DNA from: Pseudomonas fluorescens | Lineage (GTDB): Bacteria; Pseudomonadota; Gammaproteobacteria; Pseudomonadales; Pseudomonadaceae | Length of the DNA: 64,000 bases | Assembly (NCBI RefSeq): GCF_001307275.1 | Contig: NZ_CP012831.1 | Span: 5,944,501 to 6,008,500, forward strand | Direction: 5' to 3' | In this document: positions 9,828-18,462 of the stretch, piece after piece | Position numbering within the stretch: the first letter of the stretch is position 1 | Layout: every line of letters starts with the position of its first letter | Made by a program: the position numbers and the translations under genes | The notes under the pieces: generated by a model | Told to the model about the DNA's origin: nothing | The model's input: only the letters and a program-made list of their open reading frames with translations | Database searches by the model: none

Positions 9828-9998
9828 GGCCTAATGCCAGTCAGTTAAGGATCACACGACACAAAACCTGTGGGAGCAAAGCTTGCTCGCGATGGCGGCA
9901 GCCCCGTCAATGGCGTTGTCGACTGGCTCACCGCAATCGCGAGCAAGCTTTGCTCCCGCGGGTTAGAGGCTTGACTGACTGGCATTAGGCCTGAGGCC
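9821..9998. repeat. Long interrupted palindrome enclosing a REP pair
   Basis: Arms at 9821-9849 and 9970-9998 are inverted copies of each other (27 of 29 bases by eye). Nested between them is a REP pair at 9868-9962 (CTGTGGGAGCAAAGCTTGCT facing its complement). The element fills almost the entire fecR-receptor intergenic gap and its left arm covers the fecR stop codon. Confidence 0.85.
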
Positions 9999-10012
9999 TG
10001 TCCCCTTTTTTT
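9988..10012 (+). terminator. Weak hairpin plus T-run before the receptor gene
   Basis: AGGCC-TGA-GGCCT makes a short 5-bp stem and is followed after a short C-rich spacer by a run of seven T at about 10006-10012. It could attenuate readthrough from fecR into the receptor gene, but the stem is short and the T-run is not adjacent. Confidence 0.35.
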
Positions 10013-10061
10013 GTCTCGCTTGTCATTCAAGGCAACTGAACAAAAACGAGAGCGCTTTCCA

Positions 10062-12485
10062 ATGTCCGCAGTTGTACCTTTGCGTTTGCGCCCGGCCTTT
10101 GCCGGCCGGCGTCCGCTGTTGAACCTGAGCCTCATGTTGAGCCTGGGTGCCAGCCCATTTTTCATGTCATCAAGCCTGGCCGAAGAAGCCGCCCGGCGCA
10201 GTTATCAGGTGCCGGCCGGCAGCCTCGGCGCGGCGTTGACCCGGTTTGCCGGGTTGGCGGGGGTCAACCTGTCGGTGGATCCGGCCTTGGTGAGCGGGCG
10301 CGACAGCGCCGGGCTTTCGGGGGAGTTCGGGGTGGAAGAGGGGTTTGCCCGGCTGTTGCGGGGTTCGGGCCTGCAGTTGCAGCCGGTGGGGGAGCAGGCC
10401 TACACCCTGATGCCGGCGCCAGAAGGCGGCAGCTTGCAACTGGCGCCCACCTCGATTCTCGGCGCCACGGCGTCGACGGACAGCCCGGTGTACGCCGGCG
10501 GCCAGGTGGCGCGGCGTGGTTCGCAAGGCCTGCTGGGCTCGCGGGACTTCATGGAAACGCCGTTCAGCATGACCACCTACACCAGCCAGACGGTCAAGAA
10601 CCAGCAGGCGCGCACCCTCGGCGACCTGATCGCCAGCGACCCCTCGGTCCGCACCACCAACCCGGCGGGCGGACGCTTTGAGCAGTTCACCATCCGCGGT
10701 TTCAGCCTGTTCAACAGCGATGTCGCCTACAACGGTCTCTACGGCATCCTGCCGACGTACACGATCGACATGGAGATGGCCGAACGCGTCGACATCCTCA
10801 AGGGGCCGAGCCAGCTCATCAACGGCATCTCACCGCGGGGCAGCGTGGGGGGCGGGATCAACGTGGTGCCCAAACGCGCCACCGACAAGCCTATCACCTC
10901 GTTCACCGGCAGCTATGCCTCCAATAACCAGCTTGGCGGAGCGGTGGATGTCGGTCGGCGCTTTGGTGAAGACGACAAGTTCGGTATTCGTTTCAATGGT
11001 GTGAAGCAGGCGGGCGACACGGAATGGGATCACCAGAGCGTGGACCGCGAGATGGCGGTGCTGGGCCTGGATTTTCGCGGTGAACGCCTACGACTCTCGA
11101 CGGACATCGGCCACACCGAACGCAACACTGACGCGCCCCAGGAACGCGTGCAGGTCGGTGCCAATGCCCAGGTCCCCCACGCCAGCGACGTGCGCGACAA
11201 CTACGCCCAATCGTGGAGCAAGGCGCGCACCCAGGACACCTTCGGCACGGTGAACGCTGAGTTCGATGTCAGCGATTCGGTGATGCTGTATGGCGGTGTC
11301 GGCGCGCGCAAAAGCGACCACGACTTTCTTCGGCACAACGTTTCGGTCACCAACGACGCGGGCGACTTCACTGTCCAGCCCCGTGACTTTACCCGGGAGG
11401 AAAATGTCCGGACGGCCACGGCCGGAGTGCGCAACTGGTTCCATACCGGTCCGGTGAGCCATGAGGTCAACCTGGCGGCCAGTTATTTCTACATGGACTT
11501 CGAAAATGGCGGCGCTCGTTACGCCAACGGTCGCAGCAACCTGTATGACCCGGTACAGACCCCGACGCCGAGCAACCCGACCCGGCAGGACGACAAGGTC
11601 TACACCGAGAACCGCTTCAGCGGCGTGGCCTTGTCCGACACCCTGGGGCTGTTCGAGGATCGTTTGCTGCTGACCCTCGGTGCTCGCTGGCAACGGGTGA
11701 AGGTTGATGACTGGACGAATAACGTCAAGGGTGACACCGCCTACGATGAGGAAAAGATTTCGCCATCGGGCGGGATCCTGTTCAAGGCGACTGACAAGCT
11801 GTCGCTGTATGCCAACTACATGGAAGGCCTGAGCCAGGGCAAGATCGCGCCGTCGACATCCGTGAACGAGGATGAGATTTTCCCGCCGTTCATCAGCCGC
11901 CAGGTCGAAGTGGGCGCCAAGTATGACGCTGGCCCGTTTGCCGTCACTGCCGCCGTGTTCCGAATCAAGCAGCCTGCCTATGCGACCGACGCCACGACAC
12001 GTGTCTTCGGCCCGAACGGCAAGCGCGAAAACACCGGCGTGGAGTTGAGTGTGTTCGGCGAACCGCTGAAGGGAACCCGTTTGCTCGGCGGCGTGATGTT
12101 CATCGACAGTGAACTGACTGACACCACCGACGGCACCTTCGATGGCAACCGCGCACCGGCCACGCCGAAGTACAACGTCAACCTCGGCGCCGAATGGGAC
12201 GTGCCAACGGTACAGGGCCTGACCCTGACCAGTCGCGGCATCTATTCCAGCTCGCAGTACCTGGACCAGTCCAACACCAAGGAAATCGATGCCTGGACGC
12301 GTTTCGACGTAGGCGCTCGCTACGCGTTCAAAGTCGATGAAAAACACATCACCCTGCGGGCCAACATCGAAAACGTGGCCGACAAGCGCTACTGGAGTTC
12401 GGCCGGCGCATCGGATGACAGTGAGCCGGGCTTGACGTTGTCGACCCCGCGCACCTACCTGCTGTCCGCAACGGTGGATTTCTAG
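10062..12485 (+). CDS. TonB-dependent siderophore receptor with STN signalling domain
   Basis: An 807-residue outer-membrane receptor of the FecA/FpvA transducer type. A signal sequence (about 1-41) is followed by an STN domain (about 46-105, RSYQVPAGSLGAALTRFAGL), then the plug (about 155-260, containing IRGF and DILKGPSQLINGISPRG) and a 22-strand beta barrel ending in the terminal Phe of TYLLSATVDF. The STN domain means it signals through the adjacent FecR/FecI pair. The barrel style is that of ferric-siderophore receptors; the ligand cannot be named. I use the ATG at 10062; an in-frame TTG-type start 51 bases upstream adds residues that do not look like a signal peptide. Confidence 0.94.
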   Translation: MSAVVPLRLRPAFAGRRPLLNLSLMLSLGASPFFMSSSLAEEAARRSYQVPAGSLGAALTRFAGLAGVNLSVDPALVSGRDSAGLSGEFGVEEGFARLLRGSGLQLQPVGEQAYTLMPAPEGGSLQLAPTSILGATASTDSPVYAGGQVARRGSQGLLGSRDFMETPFSMTTYTSQTVKNQQARTLGDLIASDPSVRTTNPAGGRFEQFTIRGFSLFNSDVAYNGLYGILPTYTIDMEMAERVDILKGPSQLINGISPRGSVGGGINVVPKRATDKPITSFTGSYASNNQLGGAVDVGRRFGEDDKFGIRFNGVKQAGDTEWDHQSVDREMAVLGLDFRGERLRLSTDIGHTERNTDAPQERVQVGANAQVPHASDVRDNYAQSWSKARTQDTFGTVNAEFDVSDSVMLYGGVGARKSDHDFLRHNVSVTNDAGDFTVQPRDFTREENVRTATAGVRNWFHTGPVSHEVNLAASYFYMDFENGGARYANGRSNLYDPVQTPTPSNPTRQDDKVYTENRFSGVALSDTLGLFEDRLLLTLGARWQRVKVDDWTNNVKGDTAYDEEKISPSGGILFKATDKLSLYANYMEGLSQGKIAPSTSVNEDEIFPPFISRQVEVGAKYDAGPFAVTAAVFRIKQPAYATDATTRVFGPNGKRENTGVELSVFGEPLKGTRLLGGVMFIDSELTDTTDGTFDGNRAPATPKYNVNLGAEWDVPTVQGLTLTSRGIYSSSQYLDQSNTKEIDAWTRFDVGARYAFKVDEKHITLRANIENVADKRYWSSAGASDDSEPGLTLSTPRTYLLSATVDF

Positions 12486-12493
12486 GCCGATGT

Positions 12494-12515
12494 GCCGCTC
12501 CAGGGAAGGAGCGGC
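12494..12515. terminator. Hairpin between convergent genes
   Basis: GCCGCTCC and GGAGCGGC form a perfect 8-bp stem with a six-base loop just after the receptor stop and before the 3' end of the opposing gene. There is no T-tract on either strand, so termination is only suggested. Confidence 0.4.
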
Positions 12516-12521
12516 CCAGGT

Positions 12522-12923
12522 TCAGGTATCGCGAAACAGGTCGTGGGCATCCAGCAGTCGCCAGGCGATCTCGGGGCGTTTTTCCAGCCCGCGGCGGATG
12601 GCGGCGGGAATCGACTGGCGAATCTTGCGGCACAGGCCGGGCTGTTCCTGGAATTCGATGGCGATGCCGCGCATGGTCCGCACTTCGTTGTAGCCGGGCT
12701 CGACGCGTAGGCGGATCCCCAGGTTTTCATACAGGCGCTGTTGCAGGCGCTGGAGTTCGTCGAGGCTCTGGATATTCTCCAGGCGTTCGAGCAGGCGTTT
12801 TTCTTCCTGGCGATTCAGGCACAGGATGCGCAGGTCGCTGCCAGGCGCTTGCAACAAGGCATCACGTCCGCAATCGCAGACGCCGGGCGGGCAGGGGGGG
12901 CGGATTGGAATCGACGCGGTCAT
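12522..12923 (-). CDS. Conserved hypothetical protein with Cys-rich N-terminus
   Basis: A 133-residue protein. The N-terminus carries CPPGVCDCG followed by a later Cys (ILCLNRQEEK), which could bind a metal or Fe-S cluster, then a coiled-coil-like segment (about 45-75, EEKRLLERLENIQSLDELQR) and a basic C-terminal part. I start it at MTASIPIRPP; the frame stays open further upstream only because it runs into REP DNA. I recall similar uncharacterised proteins in other pseudomonads but assign no function. It is convergent with the receptor gene. Confidence 0.75.
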   Translation of the reverse strand: MTASIPIRPPCPPGVCDCGRDALLQAPGSDLRILCLNRQEEKRLLERLENIQSLDELQRLQQRLYENLGIRLRVEPGYNEVRTMRGIAIEFQEQPGLCRKIRQSIPAAIRRGLEKRPEIAWRLLDAHDLFRDT

Positions 12924-13041
12924 GGGCTCCACAAAGTCTGCTGCACAACGAAACAGCGAGCTTATCGCCGGCCCAGGCAATGTGATGCCTGGCGGCATGT
13001 GGGTCAAGCCTGTTGGAGGGGCCGCTGGTCTGGCGGCTGTA

Positions 13042-13620
13042 CTGTGGGAGCGAGCTTGCTCGCGATAGCGGTGGGTCAGTTTGCACACCCGTTGGATTTG
13101 CCGCCGTCATCGCGAGCAAGCTCGCTCCCACATTTGGATTTTCAGTGCACACAAATGCTCTGCCTTACCTCAATCCCCTGTGGGAGCGAGCTTGCTCGCG
13201 ATAGCGGTGGGTCAGTTTGCACACCCGTTGGATTTGCCGCCGTCATCGCGAGCAAGCTCGCTCCCACATTTGGATTTTCAGTGCACACAAATGCTCTGCC
13301 TTACCTCAATCCCCTGTGGGAGCGAGCTTGCTCGCGATAGCGGTGGGTCAGTTTGCACACCTGTTGGATTTGCTGCCGTCATCGCGAGCAAGCTCGCTCC
13401 CACATTTGGATTTTCAGCGCACACAAATGCTCTGCCTTACCTCAATCCCCTGTGGGAGCGAGCTTGCTCGCGATAGCGGTGGGTCAGTTTGCACACCTGT
13501 TGGATTTGCTGCCGTCATCGCGAGCAAGCTCGCTCCCACATTTGGATTTTCAGCGCACACAAATGCTGTGCCTTACCTCAATCCCCTGTGGGAGCGAGCT
13601 TGCTCGCGATAGCGGTGGTT
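13042..13620. repeat. Tandem array of a 136-bp REP/BIME unit (four copies plus a partial fifth)
   Basis: Unit starts (CTGTGGGAGCGAGC) fall at 13042, 13178, 13314, 13450 and 13586, exactly 136 bp apart. Each unit holds a REP arm, a spacer of about 35 bases, the inverted arm, and a unique spacer that includes GCCTTACCTCAATCCC. Copies 1-2 and copies 3-4 share spacer variants (CACCCGTTG versus CACCTGTTG). The array ends just before the DUF1348 gene stop. Apparent long reading frames through it are repeats, not genes. Confidence 0.96.
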
Positions 13621-13632
13621 CAGTCGAGAGCC

Positions 13633-14112
13633 TTACAACCCCAACTCGGACAACCCCGGATGATCATCCGGCCGGCGGCCCAGTGGCCAGTGGAACTTGC
13701 GCTCGCTTTCCTTGATCGGCATGTCGTTGATGCAAGCGTAGCGGTTGTACATCAGGCCTTGCTCGTCGAACTCCCAGTTTTCGTTGCCGTAGGAGCGGAA
13801 CCAGTTGCCCGAGTCGTCGTGCCATTCGTAGGCGTAGCGCACCGCGATGCGGTTATCGGTGAAGGCCCAGAGTTCCTTGATCAGCCGGTAATCCAACTCC
13901 TTGGCCCACTTGCGGGTCAGGAAAGCCTTGGCTTCTTCGCGGTTGTGCGCGAATTCGGCGCGGTTACGCCATTGGGTGTCCAGCGTGTAGGCCAGGGATA
14001 CTTTTTGCGGGTCGCGAGAGTTCCAGCCGTCTTCGGCCAGGCGAACTTTCTCGATCGCCGATTCACGGGTGAACGGCGGCAACGGCGGACGAACTTCAGA
14101 AGAGGCAGACAT
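13633..14112 (-). CDS. DUF1348 / NTF2-like protein
   Basis: A 159-residue protein of the DUF1348 family (NTF2-like fold). Most of the chain matches the family pattern, including [17 protein letters not shown] and [20 protein letters not shown]. No signal peptide is seen, so it is cytosolic. The function of the family is unknown. It lies 43 bases after the TetR gene on the same strand and is probably controlled by it. Confidence 0.92.
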   Translation of the reverse strand: MSASSEVRPPLPPFTRESAIEKVRLAEDGWNSRDPQKVSLAYTLDTQWRNRAEFAHNREEAKAFLTRKWAKELDYRLIKELWAFTDNRIAVRYAYEWHDDSGNWFRSYGNENWEFDEQGLMYNRYACINDMPIKESERKFHWPLGRRPDDHPGLSELGL

Positions 14113-14155
14113 GGCGAGTCTCCAATAAGTTGATGAATGAAGCAGGGTTCAACGG

Positions 14156-14719
14156 TCAGGTGTGTAGCAACATCTTCAGCATGTCCTGGGCGTGGTCAGC
14201 CGCGCTGTGGTCGCCCATGACCAGCGCCACGGTAATGGCGCCGTCGATCAGAATCAGTAGCTGGCGGGCCAGGGCGTCCGGATTTTCGACACCTTGTTCG
14301 ACGCACAACCGGGTCACGTAGTCGAGCAGCTTCTGTTTGTGCATCTTCGCCACCTGGCGGACCGGATCCTGTGGATCGCCGGTTTCGCCGCTGGTGTTGA
14401 TGAAGGCACAACCGCGAAAACCTTCGCTGTCGAACCAGCCCTTGAGCACGGTGAACAGGTTGAGCAGCCGCGCCGTCGGTGTGGGCGCCTTGTCCACTTC
14501 GCTGCTGAACCAGTGCATCCAGCGCTCGTCCCGCCGCTTGAGGGCGGCCACGATCAGGTCGTCCTTGTTGGCGAAGTAGCGATAGACACTTTTCCTGGAG
14601 ACGCCGGCGGTTTTCACCAGAAGGTCCATGCCGGTGGCGGCGATGCCACTTCTATAGATCAACTTTTCGGCGACATCGAGGATGATGTCTCGTGTTTCAT
14701 TACCAGTGATTTCGTTCAT
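14156..14719 (-). CDS. TetR-family repressor
   Basis: A 187-residue regulator with an N-terminal TetR HTH (about residues 8-55, GMDLLVKTAGVSRKSVYRYF) and a C-terminal ligand-binding domain. I start at MNEITGNETRD, just 12 bases from a palindromic site at 14731-14744. The frame is open far upstream but that part is antisense to pssA. It likely represses itself and the DUF1348 gene; inducer unknown. Confidence 0.93.
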   Translation of the reverse strand: MNEITGNETRDIILDVAEKLIYRSGIAATGMDLLVKTAGVSRKSVYRYFANKDDLIVAALKRRDERWMHWFSSEVDKAPTPTARLLNLFTVLKGWFDSEGFRGCAFINTSGETGDPQDPVRQVAKMHKQKLLDYVTRLCVEQGVENPDALARQLLILIDGAITVALVMGDHSAADHAQDMLKMLLHT

Positions 14720-14730
14720 GGGGTAAAAGT

Positions 14731-14744
14731 AGAATGATCGTTCT
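14731..14744. promoter_or_regulatory. Candidate TetR operator
   Basis: AGAATGATCGTTCT is a near-perfect palindrome (one mismatched pair) in the divergent gap between the TetR gene and pssA. Position and symmetry suggest an autoregulatory operator. Confidence 0.55.
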
Positions 14745-14842
14745 CCTTGGTCAAGTTGTTTTTTTCTTGACGACAGGAAGACCCGAACCCATCCATGGTG
14801 TAAGCTCATCCGTTCTTCGGAATCGACCTTTTTGCGAGCCCT

Positions 14843-16186
14843 ATGCCGTCGCTCTTCAAACGCTCCCTGCTGCCCAAGTTGCGCAGCTTTGCACTGACCG
14901 CCGATGCGGTGACCATCCTCGATGGCGCTGCCCAATTCCGCCGTTGCCTGCTGGAGAAAATCGCCCAGGCCACCCAGCGCATCTACATCGTCGCCCTGTA
15001 CCTGCAACAGGACGAGGCCGGCCAGGAAATTCTCGATGCCCTGCATGCCGCCAAAGCGGCGCGTCCGGAACTGGACGTGGTCGTGGTCGTGGACTGGTTG
15101 CGGGCCCAGCGCGGGCTGATTGGCGCCAAGAAGCAGCCGGGCAACTCGGCGTGGTACCAGGAACAGACCCGCACCCACGCCAGCGAAGTGCCGATCTACG
15201 GCGTGCCGGTGCAGACCCGCGAACTGTTCGGCGTGTTGCATTTGAAAGGTTTCGTGATCGATGACTGTGTGCTCTACAGCGGCGCGAGCCTGAATAACGT
15301 CTACCTGCACAAGTTCGACAAATACCGCTACGACCGCTATCACCTGCTGCAGAACACGGCACTGGCCGACTCGATGCATCACCTGGTGCAACATGGCCTG
15401 ATCACCTCCAGGGCCGTGCATCGCCTGGACCTGCCGAACCTGCCCAGCACCCGCAGTTTGCGCAAGGACATCGGTGACTTGCGCAGCCGTCTCAAATACG
15501 CGACCTATGACACCAGCGTCGGCAGCCTCGACAAGAGTGGCCTGTCGGTGAGCCCGTTGCTGGGCGTGGGCAAGAACAATCCCCTGAGCCGGGTGATCGG
15601 TGAACTGATCGCCAGCAGCCGCCAGCAACTGACCATCTGTACCCCGTATTTCAACCTGCCCCTGGCCGTGACCCGGGAGCTCAACCGCGCCCTGGCCCGC
15701 GGGGTCAAGATCGACATCATCGTCGGCGACAAGACCGCCAACGACTTCTACATTCCGCCAAGCGAACCGTTCAAGATCATCGCGGCGCTGCCATACCTCT
15801 ACGAAATCAGCCTGCGACGCTTCGCCAAACGGCATCAGCACGCGATCGACAGCGGTCAATTGAACCTGCACCTGTGGCGTGACGGGGACAACACCTATCA
15901 CCTCAAGGGCATGTGGGTCGACGAGCGCTACACCTTGTTGACCGGCAACAACCTCAACCCGCGGGCCTTTCGCCTGGACCTGGAAAACGCGCTGTTGCTG
16001 GACGACCCCAAGGGCGAGCTGCTGGCGCCGCGCCAGGCCGAGCTTGAGCGGATCTACCGCCACACCCGCCGGATCGAACGCTACCTGGACCTGGAAACCC
16101 TGCCGGATTATCCCGAGGCCGTGGCCAGGTTCCTGAAACGGGTCAGCCGGGTGCGGATAGAACGGCTGCTTTACCGGATCCTGTGA
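14843..16186 (+). CDS. pssA: CDP-diacylglycerol-serine O-phosphatidyltransferase (phosphatidylserine synthase)
   Basis: A 447-residue phospholipase-D-superfamily enzyme that makes phosphatidylserine from CDP-diacylglycerol and L-serine, the first step toward phosphatidylethanolamine. Both HKD motifs are present: H133-x-K135-x4-D140 (HLKGFVIDD) and H353-x-K355-x4-D360 (HLKGMWVDE). Length and motif spacing match the Gram-negative PssA type. It acts at the cytoplasmic membrane as a peripheral protein. The AraC gene starts at or just after its stop. Confidence 0.94.
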   Translation: MPSLFKRSLLPKLRSFALTADAVTILDGAAQFRRCLLEKIAQATQRIYIVALYLQQDEAGQEILDALHAAKAARPELDVVVVVDWLRAQRGLIGAKKQPGNSAWYQEQTRTHASEVPIYGVPVQTRELFGVLHLKGFVIDDCVLYSGASLNNVYLHKFDKYRYDRYHLLQNTALADSMHHLVQHGLITSRAVHRLDLPNLPSTRSLRKDIGDLRSRLKYATYDTSVGSLDKSGLSVSPLLGVGKNNPLSRVIGELIASSRQQLTICTPYFNLPLAVTRELNRALARGVKIDIIVGDKTANDFYIPPSEPFKIIAALPYLYEISLRRFAKRHQHAIDSGQLNLHLWRDGDNTYHLKGMWVDERYTLLTGNNLNPRAFRLDLENALLLDDPKGELLAPRQAELERIYRHTRRIERYLDLETLPDYPEAVARFLKRVSRVRIERLLYRIL

Positions 16187-16197
16187 ACACCCGCGCC

Positions 16198-17214
16198 ATG
16201 TCGGAAAAAGACACCATCTCCATCCAGCTGGTGCGTGAGGCGTTGCTGCAAAGCTGCGCACCCGGGGCTGCTACCGATGAGGTCTTGAGCAAGGTCGGCA
16301 TAGACCCGGCGCTGCTTGACGATCCCCTGGCGCGGGTCCCGGCCCATGCCTATGCGCGGCTCTGGCGTTTGCTGGCCCAGCGCCTGGATGACGAGTTTTT
16401 CGGCATGGACCCGCGCAAGCTCAAGTCCGGCAGCCTGGCGTTTCTCTGCCAGTGCGCCATGGCCCAGCCCACGCTGGCGAGCGGCTTGACGGCGGGACTG
16501 GGGTTTCTGTCGCTGATGCTCGAACACCTGCCGGCCCAGTGGGCGCGCCAGCAAAGCCTGGCGGAGATCGTGCTGCTGGAAGACGACCAGGCGCCGCGCC
16601 GGGCCTTTACCTACTTCACTTACTGGATGATCGTCCATGGCGTCGCCTGCTGGTTGGCCGGGCGGCGCATTCCCATCCTGTCTGTCGAACTGCGCTGCCC
16701 GGCGCCGGATTTCTGCGACGACTACCGGGTGATGTTCTCCCAGAACCTGCGCTTTGGCCGGCCGCGCACCCGGATGATTTTCGCCGCCGAATGCCTCGAC
16801 CTGCCCATCCGGCGCAACGCTGACGAGCTCAAGCGCTTCCTGGCCCGGGCCCCGGCCAACATCCTGGTCAAATACCGCGACCCGCAAAGCCTGGCCAGCC
16901 GTATCCGGCACGACCTGCGGCAACTGCCCGCCGAACGGTGGCCGGAAACCGAGGCCCTGGCCCAGCAGCTGTGCGTGTCCGCCTCGACCCTGCGCCGACG
17001 CCTGGCGGAGGAGGGCCAGACTTACCAAGGTCTCAAGGACAGCGTGCGCAAGGATCTGGCAATCACCTGGCTGGCCGAGCCGTCCATCAGTTTCGTCGAA
17101 ATCGCCTCGCGCCTGGGTTTTGCCGATGCCAGTTCCTTCTACAAGGCGTTTCGCAAATGGTCCGGGTCCAACCCGGGGCATTATCGCAGCCTGATTCTCA
17201 ACGACCCTGATTGA
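16198..17214 (+). CDS. AraC-family regulator with arabinose-binding-like N-terminal domain
   Basis: A 338-residue regulator. The N-terminal two thirds (about 15-205) match the Arabinose_bd-type domain seen in OruR/ArgR-like AraC proteins, and the C-terminal AraC HTH (about 230-335) includes SFVEIASRLGFADASSFYKA. I chose the ATG at 16198; a GTG at 16183 overlapping the pssA stop is equally in frame and would couple translation. No target gene is obvious. REP DNA follows. Confidence 0.9.
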   Translation: MSEKDTISIQLVREALLQSCAPGAATDEVLSKVGIDPALLDDPLARVPAHAYARLWRLLAQRLDDEFFGMDPRKLKSGSLAFLCQCAMAQPTLASGLTAGLGFLSLMLEHLPAQWARQQSLAEIVLLEDDQAPRRAFTYFTYWMIVHGVACWLAGRRIPILSVELRCPAPDFCDDYRVMFSQNLRFGRPRTRMIFAAECLDLPIRRNADELKRFLARAPANILVKYRDPQSLASRIRHDLRQLPAERWPETEALAQQLCVSASTLRRRLAEEGQTYQGLKDSVRKDLAITWLAEPSISFVEIASRLGFADASSFYKAFRKWSGSNPGHYRSLILNDPD

Positions 17215-17243
17215 TCCACCGGGTCTTGTGCCTACCCAAGCCC

Positions 17244-17334
17244 CTGTGGGAGCGAGCTTGCTCGCGATAGCGGTACTTCAGTCGCCTCGTCATTGACTGC
17301 CATACCCTCATCGCGAGCAAGCTCGCTCCCACAG
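17244..17334. repeat. REP/BIME inverted pair
   Basis: CTGTGGGAGCGAGCTTGCTC faces its exact complement ending CCCACAG across a roughly 40-base spacer, between the AraC gene and the epimerase gene. Confidence 0.92.
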
Positions 17335-17463
17335 GGACTTTCGCCTGGCAAGCTGACACGCTCATAAAACCGTCATTTTTCTTTGATACAAGCCTGTGCA
17401 GGCGCCGGAAAAGCCGGGCCATCCATCAGGGTAATGTATGCAAGTGACCGTTTTGGGCTGCGT

Positions 17464-18435
17464 ATGAGCGTACTGGTCACCGGTGCTGCTGGGTTCATCG
17501 GGTTTCATACCGCCAGGCGGTTGTGCAGCGAGGGCCATCAGGTTATCGGCATCGACAACCTCAACAGCTACTACAGCGTCGAACTGAAGCAGGCTCGGCT
17601 GGCGTTGTTGGCCGAATACCCCAACTTCCGCTTCCTGCGGCTGGACGTGGCCGACAAGCAGGCGCTGCTGGATGTATTTGCGAAAACCCCATTCGAGTAC
17701 GTCGTCCACTTGGCGGCCCAGGCTGGTGTGCGCTATTCCATCGATAATCCCGACCTGTACGCGCAAAGCAACCTGGTGGGGTTCCTCAACGTGTTGGAAG
17801 CCTGCCGTGCCCACCGGCCGGCGCACCTGGTGTTCGCCTCGAGCAGCTCGGTGTATGGCTTGAACGACCGTTTGCCGTATGCCACCACCGATCCGGTGGA
17901 TCAGCCCGTGTCTTTTTATGCGGCGACCAAGCGCGCCAATGAGCTGATGGCCCATGCTTACTCGCATCTCTACGGGATTCCCACCACCGGCCTGCGGTTT
18001 TTCACCGTGTATGGACCGTGGGGGCGGCCCGACATGGCGCCGTTCAAATTCACCGACGCCATCCTCAACGGTCGCGCCATTGACCTCTACAACGACGGCG
18101 CGATGTCGCGGGACTTCACCTACATCGACGACATCGTCGAAGGCCTGGTGCGGTTGTTGCCGCGGCCGCCGGCCAATGAAACAGGCGTGCGCCACAAGCT
18201 CTACAACATCGGCTTCGGCGCTCCGGTGAAGCTCTTGCAGTTCGTCGAGTGCCTGGAAGAGGCCCTGGGCATTCCCGCGATCAAGCATTTCTTGCCGTTG
18301 CAAGCGGGTGACGTGGTCGACACGTGGGCGGACACGCGGGAGCTGGAGGAACACATCGGTTTTCGCCCGCAGGTCGCGGTGCCCGTCGGCGTGCAATCGT
18401 TTGTCGATTGGTACCGCGCGTATTACCGCGTTTAA
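17464..18435 (+). CDS. NAD-dependent epimerase, UDP-glucuronate 4-epimerase-like
   Basis: A 323-residue extended short-chain dehydrogenase. The NAD-binding GAAGFIGFH motif is at residues about 8-16, and the catalytic YxxxK is YAATK in PVSFYAATKRANELMA. The stretch MSRDFTYIDDIVEGLVRLL is typical of UDP-glucuronate epimerases, which make UDP-galacturonate. Start at MSVLVTGAAG; an ATG 30 bases upstream is possible. It begins a four-gene run with GT2, LAB_N and ArnT-like genes, so the sugar nucleotide is probably for a lipid-linked uronic acid. Substrate is inferred, not shown. Confidence 0.87.
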   Translation: MSVLVTGAAGFIGFHTARRLCSEGHQVIGIDNLNSYYSVELKQARLALLAEYPNFRFLRLDVADKQALLDVFAKTPFEYVVHLAAQAGVRYSIDNPDLYAQSNLVGFLNVLEACRAHRPAHLVFASSSSVYGLNDRLPYATTDPVDQPVSFYAATKRANELMAHAYSHLYGIPTTGLRFFTVYGPWGRPDMAPFKFTDAILNGRAIDLYNDGAMSRDFTYIDDIVEGLVRLLPRPPANETGVRHKLYNIGFGAPVKLLQFVECLEEALGIPAIKHFLPLQAGDVVDTWADTRELEEHIGFRPQVAVPVGVQSFVDWYRAYYRV

Positions 18436-18462
18436 CCCCCTCAGCTTTTTTACTGGAGCGTC

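Noticed and set aside
11088-12347. A 419-codon minus-strand open frame inside the receptor gene
   Set aside because: It lies wholly antisense to the TonB-dependent receptor and shows no recognisable motif.
13081-13715. Repeated open frames of 120-131 codons through the REP array
   Set aside because: They are translations of the 136-bp tandem repeat, with no start signals and no family; the array explains them.
14720-16261. Long upstream extension of the minus-strand TetR frame
   Set aside because: It is antisense to pssA and low in family signal; the TetR domain starts at MNEITGNETRD (14719).
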